Source: Sporocytophaga sp. (GTDB lineage Bacteria > Bacteroidota > Bacteroidia > Cytophagales > Cytophagaceae). From it: 64,000 nt of DNA. The stretch is from positions 72,046-136,045 of the forward strand of contig NZ_JAGHZZ010000013.1 of the NCBI RefSeq assembly GCF_017745095.1, read 5' to 3'. This document shows positions 37,146 to 47,134 of this stretch, in pieces (the first letter of the stretch is position 1; each line of letters opens with the position of its first letter). Made by a program: the position numbers and the translations under genes. A model generated the notes under the pieces. It saw only the letters and a list, made by a program, of their open reading frames with translations, ran no database searches and was not told where the DNA came from.

Positions 37146-37483
37146 ACAATGGTTATTTATAAAAAAACGACTTAGAAATATGAATTGTTGATCACCTGAA
37201 ATCCCTCAAAAACTTAAGGGATCCTCAATATTTTCTCAAGGGGAAATCATTTGAAACAAGCGCAAAATAAACTTTTGCGAAAAAATTAAATTTAGAATCT
37301 AAAAATTGTTAAGTAAATACTGAAAGATTCTTCTATTAATATTGATACGTAAATTCCTGGATCAATAAAGGATTCATTAGTTCATAACAGAAGTCGAAAT
37401 AAAAAAAGTCTATTAAAACCCAAAAGAGACCTTTGTTTCTTTATAACATCCTGTTATATTCCTGATAATTTCACAACTACCTA
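37146..37483. other. Intergenic region with short hairpins
   Basis: Contains CGCAAAA-taaac-TTTTGCG-type pairing near 37261-37279 and a weaker ATCCCT/AGGGAT pair near 37200-37222. No gene is evident. Confidence 0.3.
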
Positions 37484-37924
37484 TTACAAATTGATCCCCT
37501 TTGTAATTTCGTTTCTGTTTCTGTCTATGAAATTATAAATTGATTGAATATCCTTTATTACCGCTTGTATCTCTAACTCAATTTTATTTCCGATATCAAT
37601 CAATCCAAACCTTTTTTTAAATTCATCTGTCGGCATTGATTCATCCTCTTTTAGTTCTTTAAATGCATATAAATACTTGTTATTATACTCCTGTACCAAA
37701 TCAGCCAATTTATTGTAATCAAAAAACTTCCAGCTATCTATATAAGGTTTATAATGATTTTCCCCAGGAGAACATGGACTCTTATTGTAAAGAAAGTCTC
37801 CCATTTCCACATAATAAAAAAAATCGATGTAGTAATAAACATTCTTTTGCAGAACAGAAAAAGAATCAACTCCTTCATTGATTCCCTTATCATACAAATT
37901 GGACCAAATTTCATCGGAAGTCAT
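37484..37924 (-). CDS. Hypothetical protein (146 aa)
   Basis: A soluble, acidic, mostly helical protein. The start TSDEIWSNLYDKGINEG and NVYYYIDFFYYVEMGDFLYN are reminiscent of the DUF4375/DMP19-like proteins, a small family in Bacteroidota and others, but the match is by eye only. It has one Cys region (SPCSPGE). No signal peptide. Isolated gene with no evident operon. Confidence 0.55.
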   Translation of the reverse strand: MTSDEIWSNLYDKGINEGVDSFSVLQKNVYYYIDFFYYVEMGDFLYNKSPCSPGENHYKPYIDSWKFFDYNKLADLVQEYNNKYLYAFKELKEDESMPTDEFKKRFGLIDIGNKIELEIQAVIKDIQSIYNFIDRNRNEITKGINL

Positions 37925-38076
37925 AAAATGATTTCATTTTTAGTATATCTAGATTTCAACACACAAGACTAACATACTAATTCACTATAATTAAAATGTT
38001 TCGTTATTCCTCTTCAACATATAAAAGATAAAAAATTAAAATCATCATAGAGTTATTAATGTTAAGTGATCCCATT

Positions 38077-39264
38077 TTAGATCCCTGCTTGTGAAACAGA
38101 CCTGTTAAACAGGTCTTGTTTTTTAGAACTTTCATTTCGAAGATAAACTGTCACAGTTGTTCCTATATGTTCTTTACTATCAAGAAATATCTCACCATTT
38201 AGTTGTTTAATGATATGACTTACAAGGTATAAACCAAGTCCACTTCCATTAGACTTTTCAGTTCCTCTGAAAAACATTTTGAATACATTTTGCTGGACAT
38301 CTTCAGGAATACCTATTCCGTTATCCGAAATCATTATCTTAACCTTATCATTAACCTCTGATACCAATATTTTAATAATCGGCGTTTTGACACCCTCACT
38401 TCGATATTTAATAGCATTATCTATAAGATTGTGAAACAGTGTGATAAGTAATATCTTATTACTTAGAAACTTATTTTTAACAGAAATATCCTGTTCAAAT
38501 GTTACTTTCTCATATCCATTAATATTTTCAAGCGATTTAATTGCCTCACAAACTATCTGTTCGAATATTACTGGTGCATTTGTCTTTTCCTCTTTACGTA
38601 TGCTTATTGTATCAACCAATGACTTTAAAATGTCATCCAGGCTTTCGGCCTGCAGACCTATATGGGCATAGAACTCTTTAACTGAAACAGGATCTTCGAG
38701 ATTCGTAATGTTCATCAATCCAAGAATCCTTGCAATTGGCCCCCTTATATCATGAGATAATTTATAGATAAATGTTTCAAGCTCATCAAATGCATAAAAA
38801 TTTTCAATTGATACTGAAGTAATATCAGCAAGAGCTTGCAACAGACGAATCTGATCCGAAGAGGGGGAACATTGATCGGCCCAATAATTACCTATGGCTC
38901 CTATGGGATTAACTGTTCTGATAGGAACCATTACAAGACTTCTGACAAAAGTTGGTTTATATAATTCAATAGGAATGCGACTGTCTGAATAAATATTTTC
39001 AATCACCAGTGGTCGTCGATGCATCATAACCCACCCGCTTACACAGGATGACATGGGAAATCGCTGGCCTTTCCACAATGGACTTATAGCATCCTCATCT
39101 GCATAATAACACAAGTCATGTTCTCTTAAAATGAAAGTAGCTCCGTCTGCTCCTGTTAGCTGTCTCGCTGTTTTTCGCACAACAGACATGATTGAATTAA
39201 GATCTCGTGCTAATGATAATTGTTGTACTGTATCTACCAATAATTGTAATTGTTCCCCAGTCAT
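38077..39264 (-). CDS. GAF-domain sensor histidine kinase
   Basis: A 395-aa soluble kinase. Residues about 20-160 form a GAF domain (QLTGADGATFILREHD, MSSCVSGWVMMHRRP, RSLVMVPIRTVNPIGA) that probably binds a small ligand. HisKA has an intact H-box (FIYKLSHDIRGPIARI) and the HATPase shows DNGIGIP and GSGLGLYLV boxes. The first ATG at 39264 is used; a TTG three codons upstream is less likely. No response regulator is adjacent. The C-terminal KKQDLFNRSVSQAGI tail is unassigned. Confidence 0.88.
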   Translation of the reverse strand: MTGEQLQLLVDTVQQLSLARDLNSIMSVVRKTARQLTGADGATFILREHDLCYYADEDAISPLWKGQRFPMSSCVSGWVMMHRRPLVIENIYSDSRIPIELYKPTFVRSLVMVPIRTVNPIGAIGNYWADQCSPSSDQIRLLQALADITSVSIENFYAFDELETFIYKLSHDIRGPIARILGLMNITNLEDPVSVKEFYAHIGLQAESLDDILKSLVDTISIRKEEKTNAPVIFEQIVCEAIKSLENINGYEKVTFEQDISVKNKFLSNKILLITLFHNLIDNAIKYRSEGVKTPIIKILVSEVNDKVKIMISDNGIGIPEDVQQNVFKMFFRGTEKSNGSGLGLYLVSHIIKQLNGEIFLDSKEHIGTTVTVYLRNESSKKQDLFNRSVSQAGI

Positions 39265-39928
39265 TTTTACCAATCATTTTAGAAAAAACCAAAATCATCA
39301 TCTGAAGAAAGTAAAAATTAGGAATAAAACAAAAGACCAACACCTTAAAATTCCGGACAAAACAATAAATTATACAAACGAACAAATATAATTTCCCTTA
39401 CATTGGAACATTTTATCAATATTTGCTCCGTAAAAATCCCTAGAAAAAACTCTTCCATTTTTCTTATTCAATGGGGTGTTTTTAAGCGAAATAAGCAATG
39501 AAGACTATGAGAAGTAAATCTGTTTTAAGTTTTTCCCTCATTAATTTTCAACCGGTAAAAAAGTTACATAATTAATTTTCTATGATTAAAGAGACTACCC
39601 ATTATAGTCATTCCCTTACCCTTTTGCATTAGCTTATTCTTTATCTTACTTATTTTTATACTTCAACCTTAATACTACCCTTAAGTAAGGTGTGTTAAAT
39701 ACCAATCGAAATTCTGAATACATACATTCCCTCTTTAAGTCTATAGCTCTAGTCTCAGTAAACTACTATATCAACTTATCAAACATTACCAAACTAGGCT
39801 GGTTTAGTCCTGTGAAACATGTTTCTTGAGAATCAGCAAAAATTTAGAAATCTTAACTTCTGATTTAATAGAATTTATATATTTTTGAAAATTAACAATG
39901 AAGGGACGATTAGAGAATAAATAAAATT
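39265..39928. other. Long AT-rich intergenic region
   Basis: 664 bases with no convincing gene. A 25-codon frame from an ATG at 39498 shows no features of a real gene. Start-site signals for both flanking genes must lie here, but I cannot name them. Confidence 0.3.
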
Positions 39929-41449
39929 ATGTCAACTTTTAAGAGTGCTATTAGACTGAAATCATTTACAGGCAAAGGGTTTATTTTTTTATTATTATTG
40001 ATATCGGCTTTCGTTTCAAGGGCTCAAGACTCAACACAAGTAAAAAAGGATACAACGGCGAAGAAGTCCTACTATGTTGAAGCAGGATCATACGCAACCA
40101 AAAGAGATCCAACTCCTCCGGAATATACCAGGCAATTCAATGAAACAGGGATAAAGGGAGTTGAAAAAATAAATTGGCTTGATGTAGGTCTGGATAACAG
40201 AACCCGCTTTGAGTATCGCCAAGATGATATAAGAAGGCCATTTCTTGCAACTGATTATCCCATTCTATTTAGAACACGTGCATATGTTGGAATAAAGAAT
40301 GTAATTGATCCATTTAGATTTGCAGTAGAGATGAGTGATGCATTCAGAGTACACAGCAAATTTCCAAGAGACAACAGGGATTTTAACCGGGTAGAACCCA
40401 TCTCTCTTTATGCTGAATTACATTTCAAAAAAGCTTTAGGCAAAGATCCATACGGAAACAACAGACCTGCTTATGTGCGATTCGGAAGACAGAACTTTGA
40501 ATTTTTGGATAGAAGACTGATAGGTTCAAACCAATGGCGTAACACGACCAATACGTTTACAGGTTTTAGAGCAGCCTTAGGACAGGATAAAAATGATTGG
40601 CAGCTTGATTTGCTTGCTGTTAAACCTTTGATCAGACTTATGACTGAACTTGATACGGCAGATCATAAAAGTCAATTGGGTGTAGCCATTTTTCACTGGA
40701 GAAAATGGTCTAAAATCATTACAATTGAGCCATATTTATTGTATTTAAGACAAAAGCCAAATTCTCAGGATACGGTACGTAATCGTCGTATCTATAATAT
40801 TGGTACTAGAGTATATGGCTGGCTAACCAAGGAAATAAATTATGATGTTTCATACAATCAGCAACTCGGTACAGACAACGGTAAAAAGCAAAGAGCCTAT
40901 GCAATCACTGCTGAAATCGGATACAAATTCCCTTATGGATGGAAGCCACGATTCAGTTTATTTTATGGCTATGCTAGTGGGGATAGAAATCCAAATGATG
41001 ATGTAAATAACAGGTTTGAACGTTTCTTTGGATTTGCTCGTCCATGGTCCGCCGATGACTATATTGTTATGGAAAACATTATAGCTCCTAAAGCAAGAGC
41101 TGAGTTTGAACCAGGAAAAAAAATAAAGGTAGATGTTTCTTACAGCTTCTATTGGCTTGCCAGCCGAACTGACAGGTTTAACAATTTATTCAATGTTCCT
41201 ACTAACCCTGAAGCACCTAACAGGGATAAAACCGGAAAAAGCGGAGTATACCTTGGTCATGGCCCGGATGGACGTATACGATTTGAAATCTTAAAATTTA
41301 TCAAGACTGCAGTAGGGTATTCACATTACTTTAACGGAACCTTTGTTAAAAACAGACAACTTGTAGCTTACGACAATTCTACCTTGGGATCAAACTTCTT
41401 TTACATAGAAACCACTGTTAACTTCTTTGATATCTTCAAAAAGTGGTGA
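39929..41449 (+). CDS. Alginate-export-family outer-membrane porin
   Basis: A 506-aa outer-membrane beta-barrel. Signal peptide about residues 15-32 (FIFLLLLISAFVSRAQ). The mature protein starts with a Thr/Lys-rich linker and then Arg-rich alternating strands (NRTRFEYRQDDIR, LFRTRAYVGIKN, RFGRQNFEFLDRRLIG), the family signature shared with alginate exporter AlgE and related porins. It ends in a hydrophobic strand with terminal aromatic (FFDIFKKW). There is no alginate biosynthesis gene nearby; family members also act as general porins. Confidence 0.83.
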   Translation: MSTFKSAIRLKSFTGKGFIFLLLLISAFVSRAQDSTQVKKDTTAKKSYYVEAGSYATKRDPTPPEYTRQFNETGIKGVEKINWLDVGLDNRTRFEYRQDDIRRPFLATDYPILFRTRAYVGIKNVIDPFRFAVEMSDAFRVHSKFPRDNRDFNRVEPISLYAELHFKKALGKDPYGNNRPAYVRFGRQNFEFLDRRLIGSNQWRNTTNTFTGFRAALGQDKNDWQLDLLAVKPLIRLMTELDTADHKSQLGVAIFHWRKWSKIITIEPYLLYLRQKPNSQDTVRNRRIYNIGTRVYGWLTKEINYDVSYNQQLGTDNGKKQRAYAITAEIGYKFPYGWKPRFSLFYGYASGDRNPNDDVNNRFERFFGFARPWSADDYIVMENIIAPKARAEFEPGKKIKVDVSYSFYWLASRTDRFNNLFNVPTNPEAPNRDKTGKSGVYLGHGPDGRIRFEILKFIKTAVGYSHYFNGTFVKNRQLVAYDNSTLGSNFFYIETTVNFFDIFKKW

Positions 41450-41764
41450 TTTTCCTACTTGAGACAATATCTATATTCGTCATCAATTTATTTTAATTCC
41501 TTTGATGACGAATAATATTTTTTTAACATTTTCGCTCACACACTAATATTTAGTACAAACCTATCCATAACGCAAACCACTCCCGTACACCTTAAAACAC
41601 TAATTACCAATACACTATCCAGTGCATCTTTCAATTTTATAAATTCATCGTATTTCCCAAAATAACTTATATTTGTATTCACCTACTTTGTAAAAAGTCG
41701 TATAACATTGAATCAAAGACTAAAAGAGCTTTTTTAGTCTGAACTAATACCAACCTTAAACGAT
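41450..41764. promoter_or_regulatory. Leader region of the DUF4197 gene
   Basis: TATATTTG at 41668-41675 matches the -7 element, though no good -33 box is visible. A hairpin AGACTAAAA (41717-41725) with TTTTAGTCT (41732-41740) sits between it and the ATG at 41765, so the transcript would carry a stem in its 5' leader. No gene. Confidence 0.4.
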
Positions 41765-42508
41765 ATGATAAAAAAATTAAGTCTACTTTTCTTAGTCGCA
41801 GGAAGTATCTTTATGACATCTTGTGAAGACCTTGGAATAGATCCTTCTCTATCTCAGGACGAGGTCGTTCAGGGCTTAAAAGAAGCCTTAAGAGTAGGAA
41901 CAGACACCTCTGTGACCATGCTCAATAAAACAGACGGATATTTCAAAGATCAGGCAGTTAAAATACTACTTCCTCCTGAAATTCTAATGATACAGAATAA
42001 TCTTAATGCGCTGGGCATCTCTGCAGTCACTCAGCCTTTGATCGACCAATTGGTCTTAAAGATTAACAGATCCGCTGAAGATGCAGCTTCAGAAGCTAAA
42101 CCTATTTTTGTTAATGCCATTACCAATATGACAATCACAGATGGTTTAAGCATATTGAATGGAAGCGATACTTCTGCCACATCATATTTGCGCTCAAATA
42201 CTTATTCAGATTTAAAAGGCCTGTTTGCTCCTAAAATCGATAACTCTTTAAATAAACCTCTTGTAGGAAGTGTTTCAGCTGCCTCTACTTATGAACAAAT
42301 TGTAGATAAATACAACACTGCGGCCAAACTTTACAATCAAATTCCGGGAGGAACGAAATATACCATTATTAATCCTTCTTTAAGCGACTATGTTACAGGA
42401 AAGGCCCTAACGGGATTATTTATTAAGGTTGCAGACGAAGAAAAAGCAATCAGAACAGATCCTGTGGCTCGAGTGACGGACATTCTAAAGAAAGTATTCA
42501 CTAAGTAA
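41765..42508 (+). CDS. DUF4197 lipoprotein
   Basis: A 247-aa lipoprotein: MIKKLSLLFLVAGSIFMTSC with the modified Cys at 20. The mature part has the DUF4197 pattern: LSQDEVVQGLKEALRVGTDTSVTMLNK at the start of the helical domain, ILLPPEI, NRSAEDAASEAKPIFVNAI and ITDGLSILNGSDTSATSYLR. The family is found in many Gram-negatives and its role is unknown. Single gene with strong terminator. Confidence 0.85.
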   Translation: MIKKLSLLFLVAGSIFMTSCEDLGIDPSLSQDEVVQGLKEALRVGTDTSVTMLNKTDGYFKDQAVKILLPPEILMIQNNLNALGISAVTQPLIDQLVLKINRSAEDAASEAKPIFVNAITNMTITDGLSILNGSDTSATSYLRSNTYSDLKGLFAPKIDNSLNKPLVGSVSAASTYEQIVDKYNTAAKLYNQIPGGTKYTIINPSLSDYVTGKALTGLFIKVADEEKAIRTDPVARVTDILKKVFTK

Positions 42509-42526
42509 AACTTCCCTTTCTAAAAC

Positions 42527-42553
42527 AATACCTGAGGATCATCTTCAGGTATT
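42527..42553 (+). terminator. Rho-independent terminator
   Basis: Stem AATACCTGA (42527-42535) and TCAGGTATT (42545-42553) followed by TTTTTAT, 19 bases after the stop codon of the DUF4197 gene. Confidence 0.9.
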
Positions 42554-43300
42554 TTTTTATTTGCTAAAATCAATTTCCAGGAGATTTACACAAGACTTCA
42601 CAATTTACCTCCTTATATATCCTTCTCTTTTTCTCCAGATATTGTTCTCACAATAATCATAAGTAAACTTTAGTCAATCTCCATTTACTTCGACAGGATA
42701 AACACATCATATTTTTTAAAGGTGATTAAACTGCATGAATAATCATTTTGTGAAATTTTAATTTTATTATTGACAGTATCCTTTCTACTTATAGAAGGGA
42801 AATCAACTATAAAATTTTCCCATTTACGAACTTAGCAATTTTGGAGACGCCTTATATGAAATTACGTTGTAAAGAATTATCAATATTTCATATAAGCCAT
42901 AATCTACATATAAATAAATAAAATAATCGAGATAGTTACTCTTGTCGGAAAATTTAGGTGAAAACTGTATAGCTTTTACTCATATTAAGAGTTCTAAAAA
43001 TTTTCTTCACTAATGAATCAGAGTATATCGTCAATAATTTATCGGGTTCAATGATATATATCAAAAAACTTTACAAGCTCATTTCCTAAAATAAATTTAC
43101 CACATCCTGTTTAAAGCTCATTTGTTTAAAGTCAAAGTATATTAGTTTCAAAAACCCTTAAAAAAGTGAGCATATATGGCTCTCTCATATTGCCAGAACA
43201 AATTACTTATAGCCATGTTTCTTAATTAGAGAAAGTAATTAAATGATAATAAAGCCTTTATGACAAATATTCTTCTCTGTTCAATTTAACTATCTAAAAA
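42554..43300. other. Long intergenic region with an inverted repeat
   Basis: About 750 bases without a gene. The notable structure is CTTATATGAAAT (42851-42862) and ATTTCATATAAG (42885-42896), a 12-bp perfect inverted repeat with 22 bases between. No open frame fits. The promoter of the FAD oxidase must lie in the last part. Confidence 0.4.
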
Positions 43301-44698
43301 ATGAATATAGATAAATCTTTGGTATTAGATTTTCAGTCTGGATTAAGAGGAAAGCTGATTTTACCAGGTGATGTTGATTATGAGAATGCACGTAAAGTCT
43401 ACAACGGAATGATCAGCAAAAAACCTGCAATGATTGTAATGTGTGCAGACGTAGCTGATGTTATCCAGTGTGTAAATTTTGCAAGGGAAAATAATATACT
43501 TCTTGCCGTGAGAAGTGGTGGACATAACGCAGGAGGACTAGGGATATGCGATGATGGGTTAGTTATTGACCTATCTCTTCTGAAATATACCAAGGTCGAT
43601 CCTGCAGCCAAAACGGTAATTGTAGGAGCAGGATGTACATGGGGAGACGTTGACCACGCTACTCATATTTTCGGACTTGCCTGCCCCTCAGGGATTATTT
43701 CGACAACAGGCGTAGGTGGCCTCACACTTGGAGGTGGTATGGGACATCTTACCCGTCATTATGGACTTACTATTGATAATTTATTATCAATAGATCTTGT
43801 AAAGGCAGATGGAAGTTTTATAACAGCAGATGAAAAGCAAAACCAGGATTTGTTCTGGGCAATAAGAGGTGGTGGTGGTAATTTTGGCGTAGTTACAGCA
43901 TTTAAATTTAAATTAAATCCTGTTAATGTTGTTTTCGGAGGACCAATATTATGGGACCTCAGTGAGTCAGCTGAAGTCCTGAAGTGGTATCGAGAATTTA
44001 TTTTGCAGTCGCCTGATGAATTAAATGGATTTTTTAATTTCATTACTGTCCCTCCTGTAGCACCGTTTCCAGAAGACCTTCATATGAAAAAAATGTGCGG
44101 CATAGTCTGGAACTATACAGGTCCATTGGCAAAAGCAGAAGAAATATTCAAACCTATAAGGAATTTCAGAAAACCAGCTCTTGACCTAACAGGCCCTATG
44201 CCCTTTACAGCTTTACAAACCATGTTTGATGATCTTTACCCTACAGGTTATCAATGGTATTGGAGAGCAGATTTCATAAAAGATATACCTGATGAAGCAA
44301 TTGAAATTCATAAAAAGTTTGCGGCAAAGCTTCCTACTTTGCATTCCACAATGCATTTATATCCGATAAATGGAGCAGCATCACGTGTAGGTAAAAAAGA
44401 TACGGCGTGGACGTTCAGAGATGCAAACTGGTCTATGGTAATTGTAGGTGTAGACCCCGACCCTTCGAATAAGGAAAAAATCACCAAATGGACTAAAGAA
44501 TACTGGGATGCATTGCACCCATATTCTGCAGGAGCGGCTTATGTAAATTTTATGATGGATGAAGGTGATGCACGTGTAAAGGCAACCTATGGTGATAACT
44601 ATAAAAAACTTGTTGAGATAAAAAATAAATACGATCCTGAAAATTTATTCAGAGTCAATCAAAATATAGTGCCAACTGTACAAAAGGTAAAGGCATAA
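43301..44698 (+). CDS. FAD-linked oxidase of the BBE/6HDNO group
   Basis: A 465-aa flavoprotein oxidase. VRSGGHNAGGLGI contains His75, the family's covalent FAD attachment residue. VGAGCTWGDVDHA and ISTTGVGGLTLGGGMGHLTRHYG are the PCMH FAD-binding strands; Cys128 does not align with the second covalent Cys of berberine bridge enzymes, so attachment is probably single. The C-terminus has the berberine-type cap ending YDPENLFRVNQNI. It has no signal peptide. Substrates of such enzymes are sugars, alkaloids or aromatic compounds; unassigned here. Confidence 0.85.
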   Translation: MNIDKSLVLDFQSGLRGKLILPGDVDYENARKVYNGMISKKPAMIVMCADVADVIQCVNFARENNILLAVRSGGHNAGGLGICDDGLVIDLSLLKYTKVDPAAKTVIVGAGCTWGDVDHATHIFGLACPSGIISTTGVGGLTLGGGMGHLTRHYGLTIDNLLSIDLVKADGSFITADEKQNQDLFWAIRGGGGNFGVVTAFKFKLNPVNVVFGGPILWDLSESAEVLKWYREFILQSPDELNGFFNFITVPPVAPFPEDLHMKKMCGIVWNYTGPLAKAEEIFKPIRNFRKPALDLTGPMPFTALQTMFDDLYPTGYQWYWRADFIKDIPDEAIEIHKKFAAKLPTLHSTMHLYPINGAASRVGKKDTAWTFRDANWSMVIVGVDPDPSNKEKITKWTKEYWDALHPYSAGAAYVNFMMDEGDARVKATYGDNYKKLVEIKNKYDPENLFRVNQNIVPTVQKVKA

Positions 44699-44724
44699 AG
44701 CAGTATGCATAGAATTAGACTTAA

Positions 44725-44758
44725 ATTAAAAGGACTCGAAATTCCGTGTCCTTTTAAT
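44725..44758. terminator. Bidirectional terminator
   Basis: Stem ATTAAAAGGAC (44725-44735) and GTCCTTTTAAT (44748-44758), 11 bp perfect, located between convergent stops. Confidence 0.8.
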
Positions 44759-44764
44759 ATTCTA

Positions 44765-45337
44765 TTAGTCCCTATGAAATAAAGAATGTTTTAAAGTATC
44801 AAGAACACAACCTTGCAAAGACAGAATATAAGCTATTGCCTTTTTTGTGCTGTCTGCCTGAGTGGAAGAAACTACACTTATATGTTCTAGTTTCCCTTTC
44901 ACTGTTATATTTGATTCCTCCTTAATCCCTGCTAATTCTCTTCTATATTCTTTCGGAAATGTCGCACTTAGAGAATACCCCGGCTTTTTATTCTTGAAAG
45001 ATGCTCCAGACTTAAATATGACATTACTTGTATTAATATCACTTTCAATTCGGTTAAGAAGCCAATTTACTACATATGGAAGTGAATCTTTTCTATTAAA
45101 TTTTATAGTATCTAATTGTTCAAAAATACCCACAGTACCATGTATGGAAAGAACTTTATCCATATACATTTCAGTAGCGGCAGTACTATCTTTGTAAAAG
45201 TTACTAAGCAGAGAATCCGCACTTATTGAAATTATCTCATCTGAAGCTAGTACTTCTTTCTGAATTTCTGACTGCTCTTTTATGTTGCACGCACTTATTA
45301 AAAAAATCAAGGAACAGATTAATATATTTTTTTTCAT
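44765..45337 (-). CDS. tRNA_anti-like (OB-fold) lipoprotein
   Basis: A 190-aa lipoprotein: signal MKKNILICSLIFLISAC with Cys17. Residues about 40-180 contain an OB-fold of the tRNA_anti-like type: DSLLSNFYKDSTAATEMYMDKVLSIHGTV, and ESNITVKGKLEHISV. Such envelope OB-folds are known in Bacteroidota and are not shown to bind tRNA. It may be a small ligand- or DNA-binding surface protein; unproved. Confidence 0.65.
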   Translation of the reverse strand: MKKNILICSLIFLISACNIKEQSEIQKEVLASDEIISISADSLLSNFYKDSTAATEMYMDKVLSIHGTVGIFEQLDTIKFNRKDSLPYVVNWLLNRIESDINTSNVIFKSGASFKNKKPGYSLSATFPKEYRRELAGIKEESNITVKGKLEHISVVSSTQADSTKKAIAYILSLQGCVLDTLKHSLFHRD

Positions 45338-45439
45338 ATTAAAAATGGTTTATAGTAAATATACCTACTATCCTTAATACGAACAAAAAAGAACGATGAA
45401 TGTCTTAGAAAATATCTATAAATGGCTCGGAAATTTGTT

Positions 45440-46522
45440 TTAAACTCTTACTGATTTGCCTGTCATATAGTAATTCAAACCATCTGTTGCTTCCGAGTTT
45501 TTTGAAGCATCATATCCAACCGAGAATTTGTCTGGGTCAGCATCAGTTAAAAATATCAAAGTTCTCTTATTATTTTTATTATAGCCGTAATAATACACAT
45601 TGTGTTTATCTTTAGCATAATATCTATCAAGGAGAGTGAACGTATCTGCATCAGCGCCATCTACCTTTACAAGTGAATCCTGCTGCCCATACAAAAGAAG
45701 ATAGATATGATTTTTATCTTTGCAAAATACATGGTCTCCATTCTCTACTACAGTAAAAGTCGATAAATCAATAGGAGTATTAACAAGTTTATCAAAGATA
45801 AATAAGTAAGTCTCATCCGTTGTTATTCCATCATTTAAGAATCTAAATTTTTCAGGATTCGCTTTGGGCAATGTATTATTACCATAATAAACGTAGTTTC
45901 TGTCCTTTCCATAGATTCCCCGTAAATTCTGGAAAGTTCCAGCATCACATCCTTCAATCTTTTTTGCATTGAAATATACATTCGCTTTATCTTTCCAGTA
46001 GACAGGTATTGAATTATCAGAAAAATCAGCATCGATCCATTTCACTGGTGCGAATGTCAATGGATCTGCTCCTTTTACAATTTTTCCTAAGTAAAAAACA
46101 TGTTTACTATCTTTTGCATAAAATGAACCGGTTGTTAAGATAGAAAATGAAACAGGATCAGCTCCGGATATTTTATATCCATCAAAAAATACTGCAGAAT
46201 CATTCTTAAAATAACTATTATTCTGTATTCCCCATCTTAGATTAAGAAGCATTCTTGGAATACCATACAAGAAGATAATTCCACCTGAAATGCCTGAAAC
46301 TAATATAAGCCACCAGTTTACGCTCATTCCCCAAAAGCCATAGTCTATAACCTTAAGAAAGGTAAATACAATAACCGGATACCCCATCAAAAATGTTGCA
46401 AATAACAATGATGATCTGTTATCTCTAAACCCAGTTGAAGCAATCATCATAGGAGACATCATAATAATAACCGGCCATGGGACCATAATTATGGTGACAA
46501 GGATATTTATTATTGTAGACAC
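45440..46522 (-). CDS. DKNYY-repeat membrane protein
   Basis: A 360-aa protein. The first ~90 residues contain three hydrophobic segments. The rest consists of repeats such as FYAKDSKHVFYLGKIVKGADPLTF, IYGKDRNYVYYGNN and YYAKDKHNVYYYGYN, which define the DKNYY family of unknown function. The start is a GTG at 46522, with an alternative ATG at 46486. The repeats, predicted outside the membrane, may bind a ligand or a partner. It is upstream of the OB-fold lipoprotein on the same strand with a 102-base gap. Confidence 0.78.
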   Translation of the reverse strand: MSTIINILVTIIMVPWPVIIMMSPMMIASTGFRDNRSSLLFATFLMGYPVIVFTFLKVIDYGFWGMSVNWWLILVSGISGGIIFLYGIPRMLLNLRWGIQNNSYFKNDSAVFFDGYKISGADPVSFSILTTGSFYAKDSKHVFYLGKIVKGADPLTFAPVKWIDADFSDNSIPVYWKDKANVYFNAKKIEGCDAGTFQNLRGIYGKDRNYVYYGNNTLPKANPEKFRFLNDGITTDETYLFIFDKLVNTPIDLSTFTVVENGDHVFCKDKNHIYLLLYGQQDSLVKVDGADADTFTLLDRYYAKDKHNVYYYGYNKNNKRTLIFLTDADPDKFSVGYDASKNSEATDGLNYYMTGKSVRV

Positions 46523-46608
46523 AGATATTTAGATTTTAAACTTAATTAGCAATAAAACTGATCAAATGAGAATGAGCCTTTAAGCCCTTATCAATGATTT
46601 TCGAAATT

Positions 46609-47082
46609 TTATATCTTCCCTGATATACAAGCTTCATACACTTTCATTATCCTCTTACCAATTTCACCTTTGTCAGCATAAAAGGAAATGGTCGACTTGA
46701 TAGTCAATTGGCTATCTCTATAGGGTAAGCCTTCAATATCAATTATCATATTATGCTCATTACAACCATTTATTGAGATGTTGATATATTCCTGCTCAAA
46801 TGCTTTCACAGATTTCGATTTACCGTGTTTAAATGCTGGCCAATCGGTCAATTTTGATTCTTGGAGACTTTGCTCTTTAAAAGAAAATTTATTCAGATTA
46901 TTAATTACTCCTTCCCCTAATGCCTTATCAGTAATTCCTTTATCAAACACTTCACAGCTTTCTTGTTCATAAATAATCCCAGCCTTATTTACATTTCGAG
47001 GTGCAATAATTATTTGCTGATATTTATCAGATACATAAACTGTTATACGTTTAACTAATTTCTTTTTCCTTATAAAAAACAT
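46609..47082 (-). CDS. Hypothetical protein (157 aa)
   Basis: A soluble beta-rich 157-aa protein with a basic N-terminus (MFFIRKKKLVKRITVYVSD). The middle reads EVFDKGITDKALGEGVINNL and the C-terminal half looks like an alpha-beta fold ending with a helix GKRIMKVYEACIS. No family recognised and no signal peptide. It stands between the DKNYY gene and the small methyltransferase on the same strand, with gaps of 86 and 52 bases, so a loose operon is possible. Confidence 0.5.
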   Translation of the reverse strand: MFFIRKKKLVKRITVYVSDKYQQIIIAPRNVNKAGIIYEQESCEVFDKGITDKALGEGVINNLNKFSFKEQSLQESKLTDWPAFKHGKSKSVKAFEQEYINISINGCNEHNMIIDIEGLPYRDSQLTIKSTISFYADKGEIGKRIMKVYEACISGKI

Positions 47083-47134
47083 ACTTAAAAACTAAGGTTT
47101 GCTTCAGCCAATTAACTTCTTCTAATGTTATTAA

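Noticed and set aside
39498..39575. 25-codon ORF upstream of the alginate-export porin
   Set aside because: Short, no start signal and no protein-like pattern.
42851..42896. Inverted repeat as an insertion-sequence terminus
   Set aside because: No transposase remnant or target duplication nearby.
43428..43438. Second covalent FAD Cys in the oxidase (Cys128)
   Set aside because: It does not align with the Cys of bicovalent berberine-type enzymes; spacing to the GVGG motif differs.
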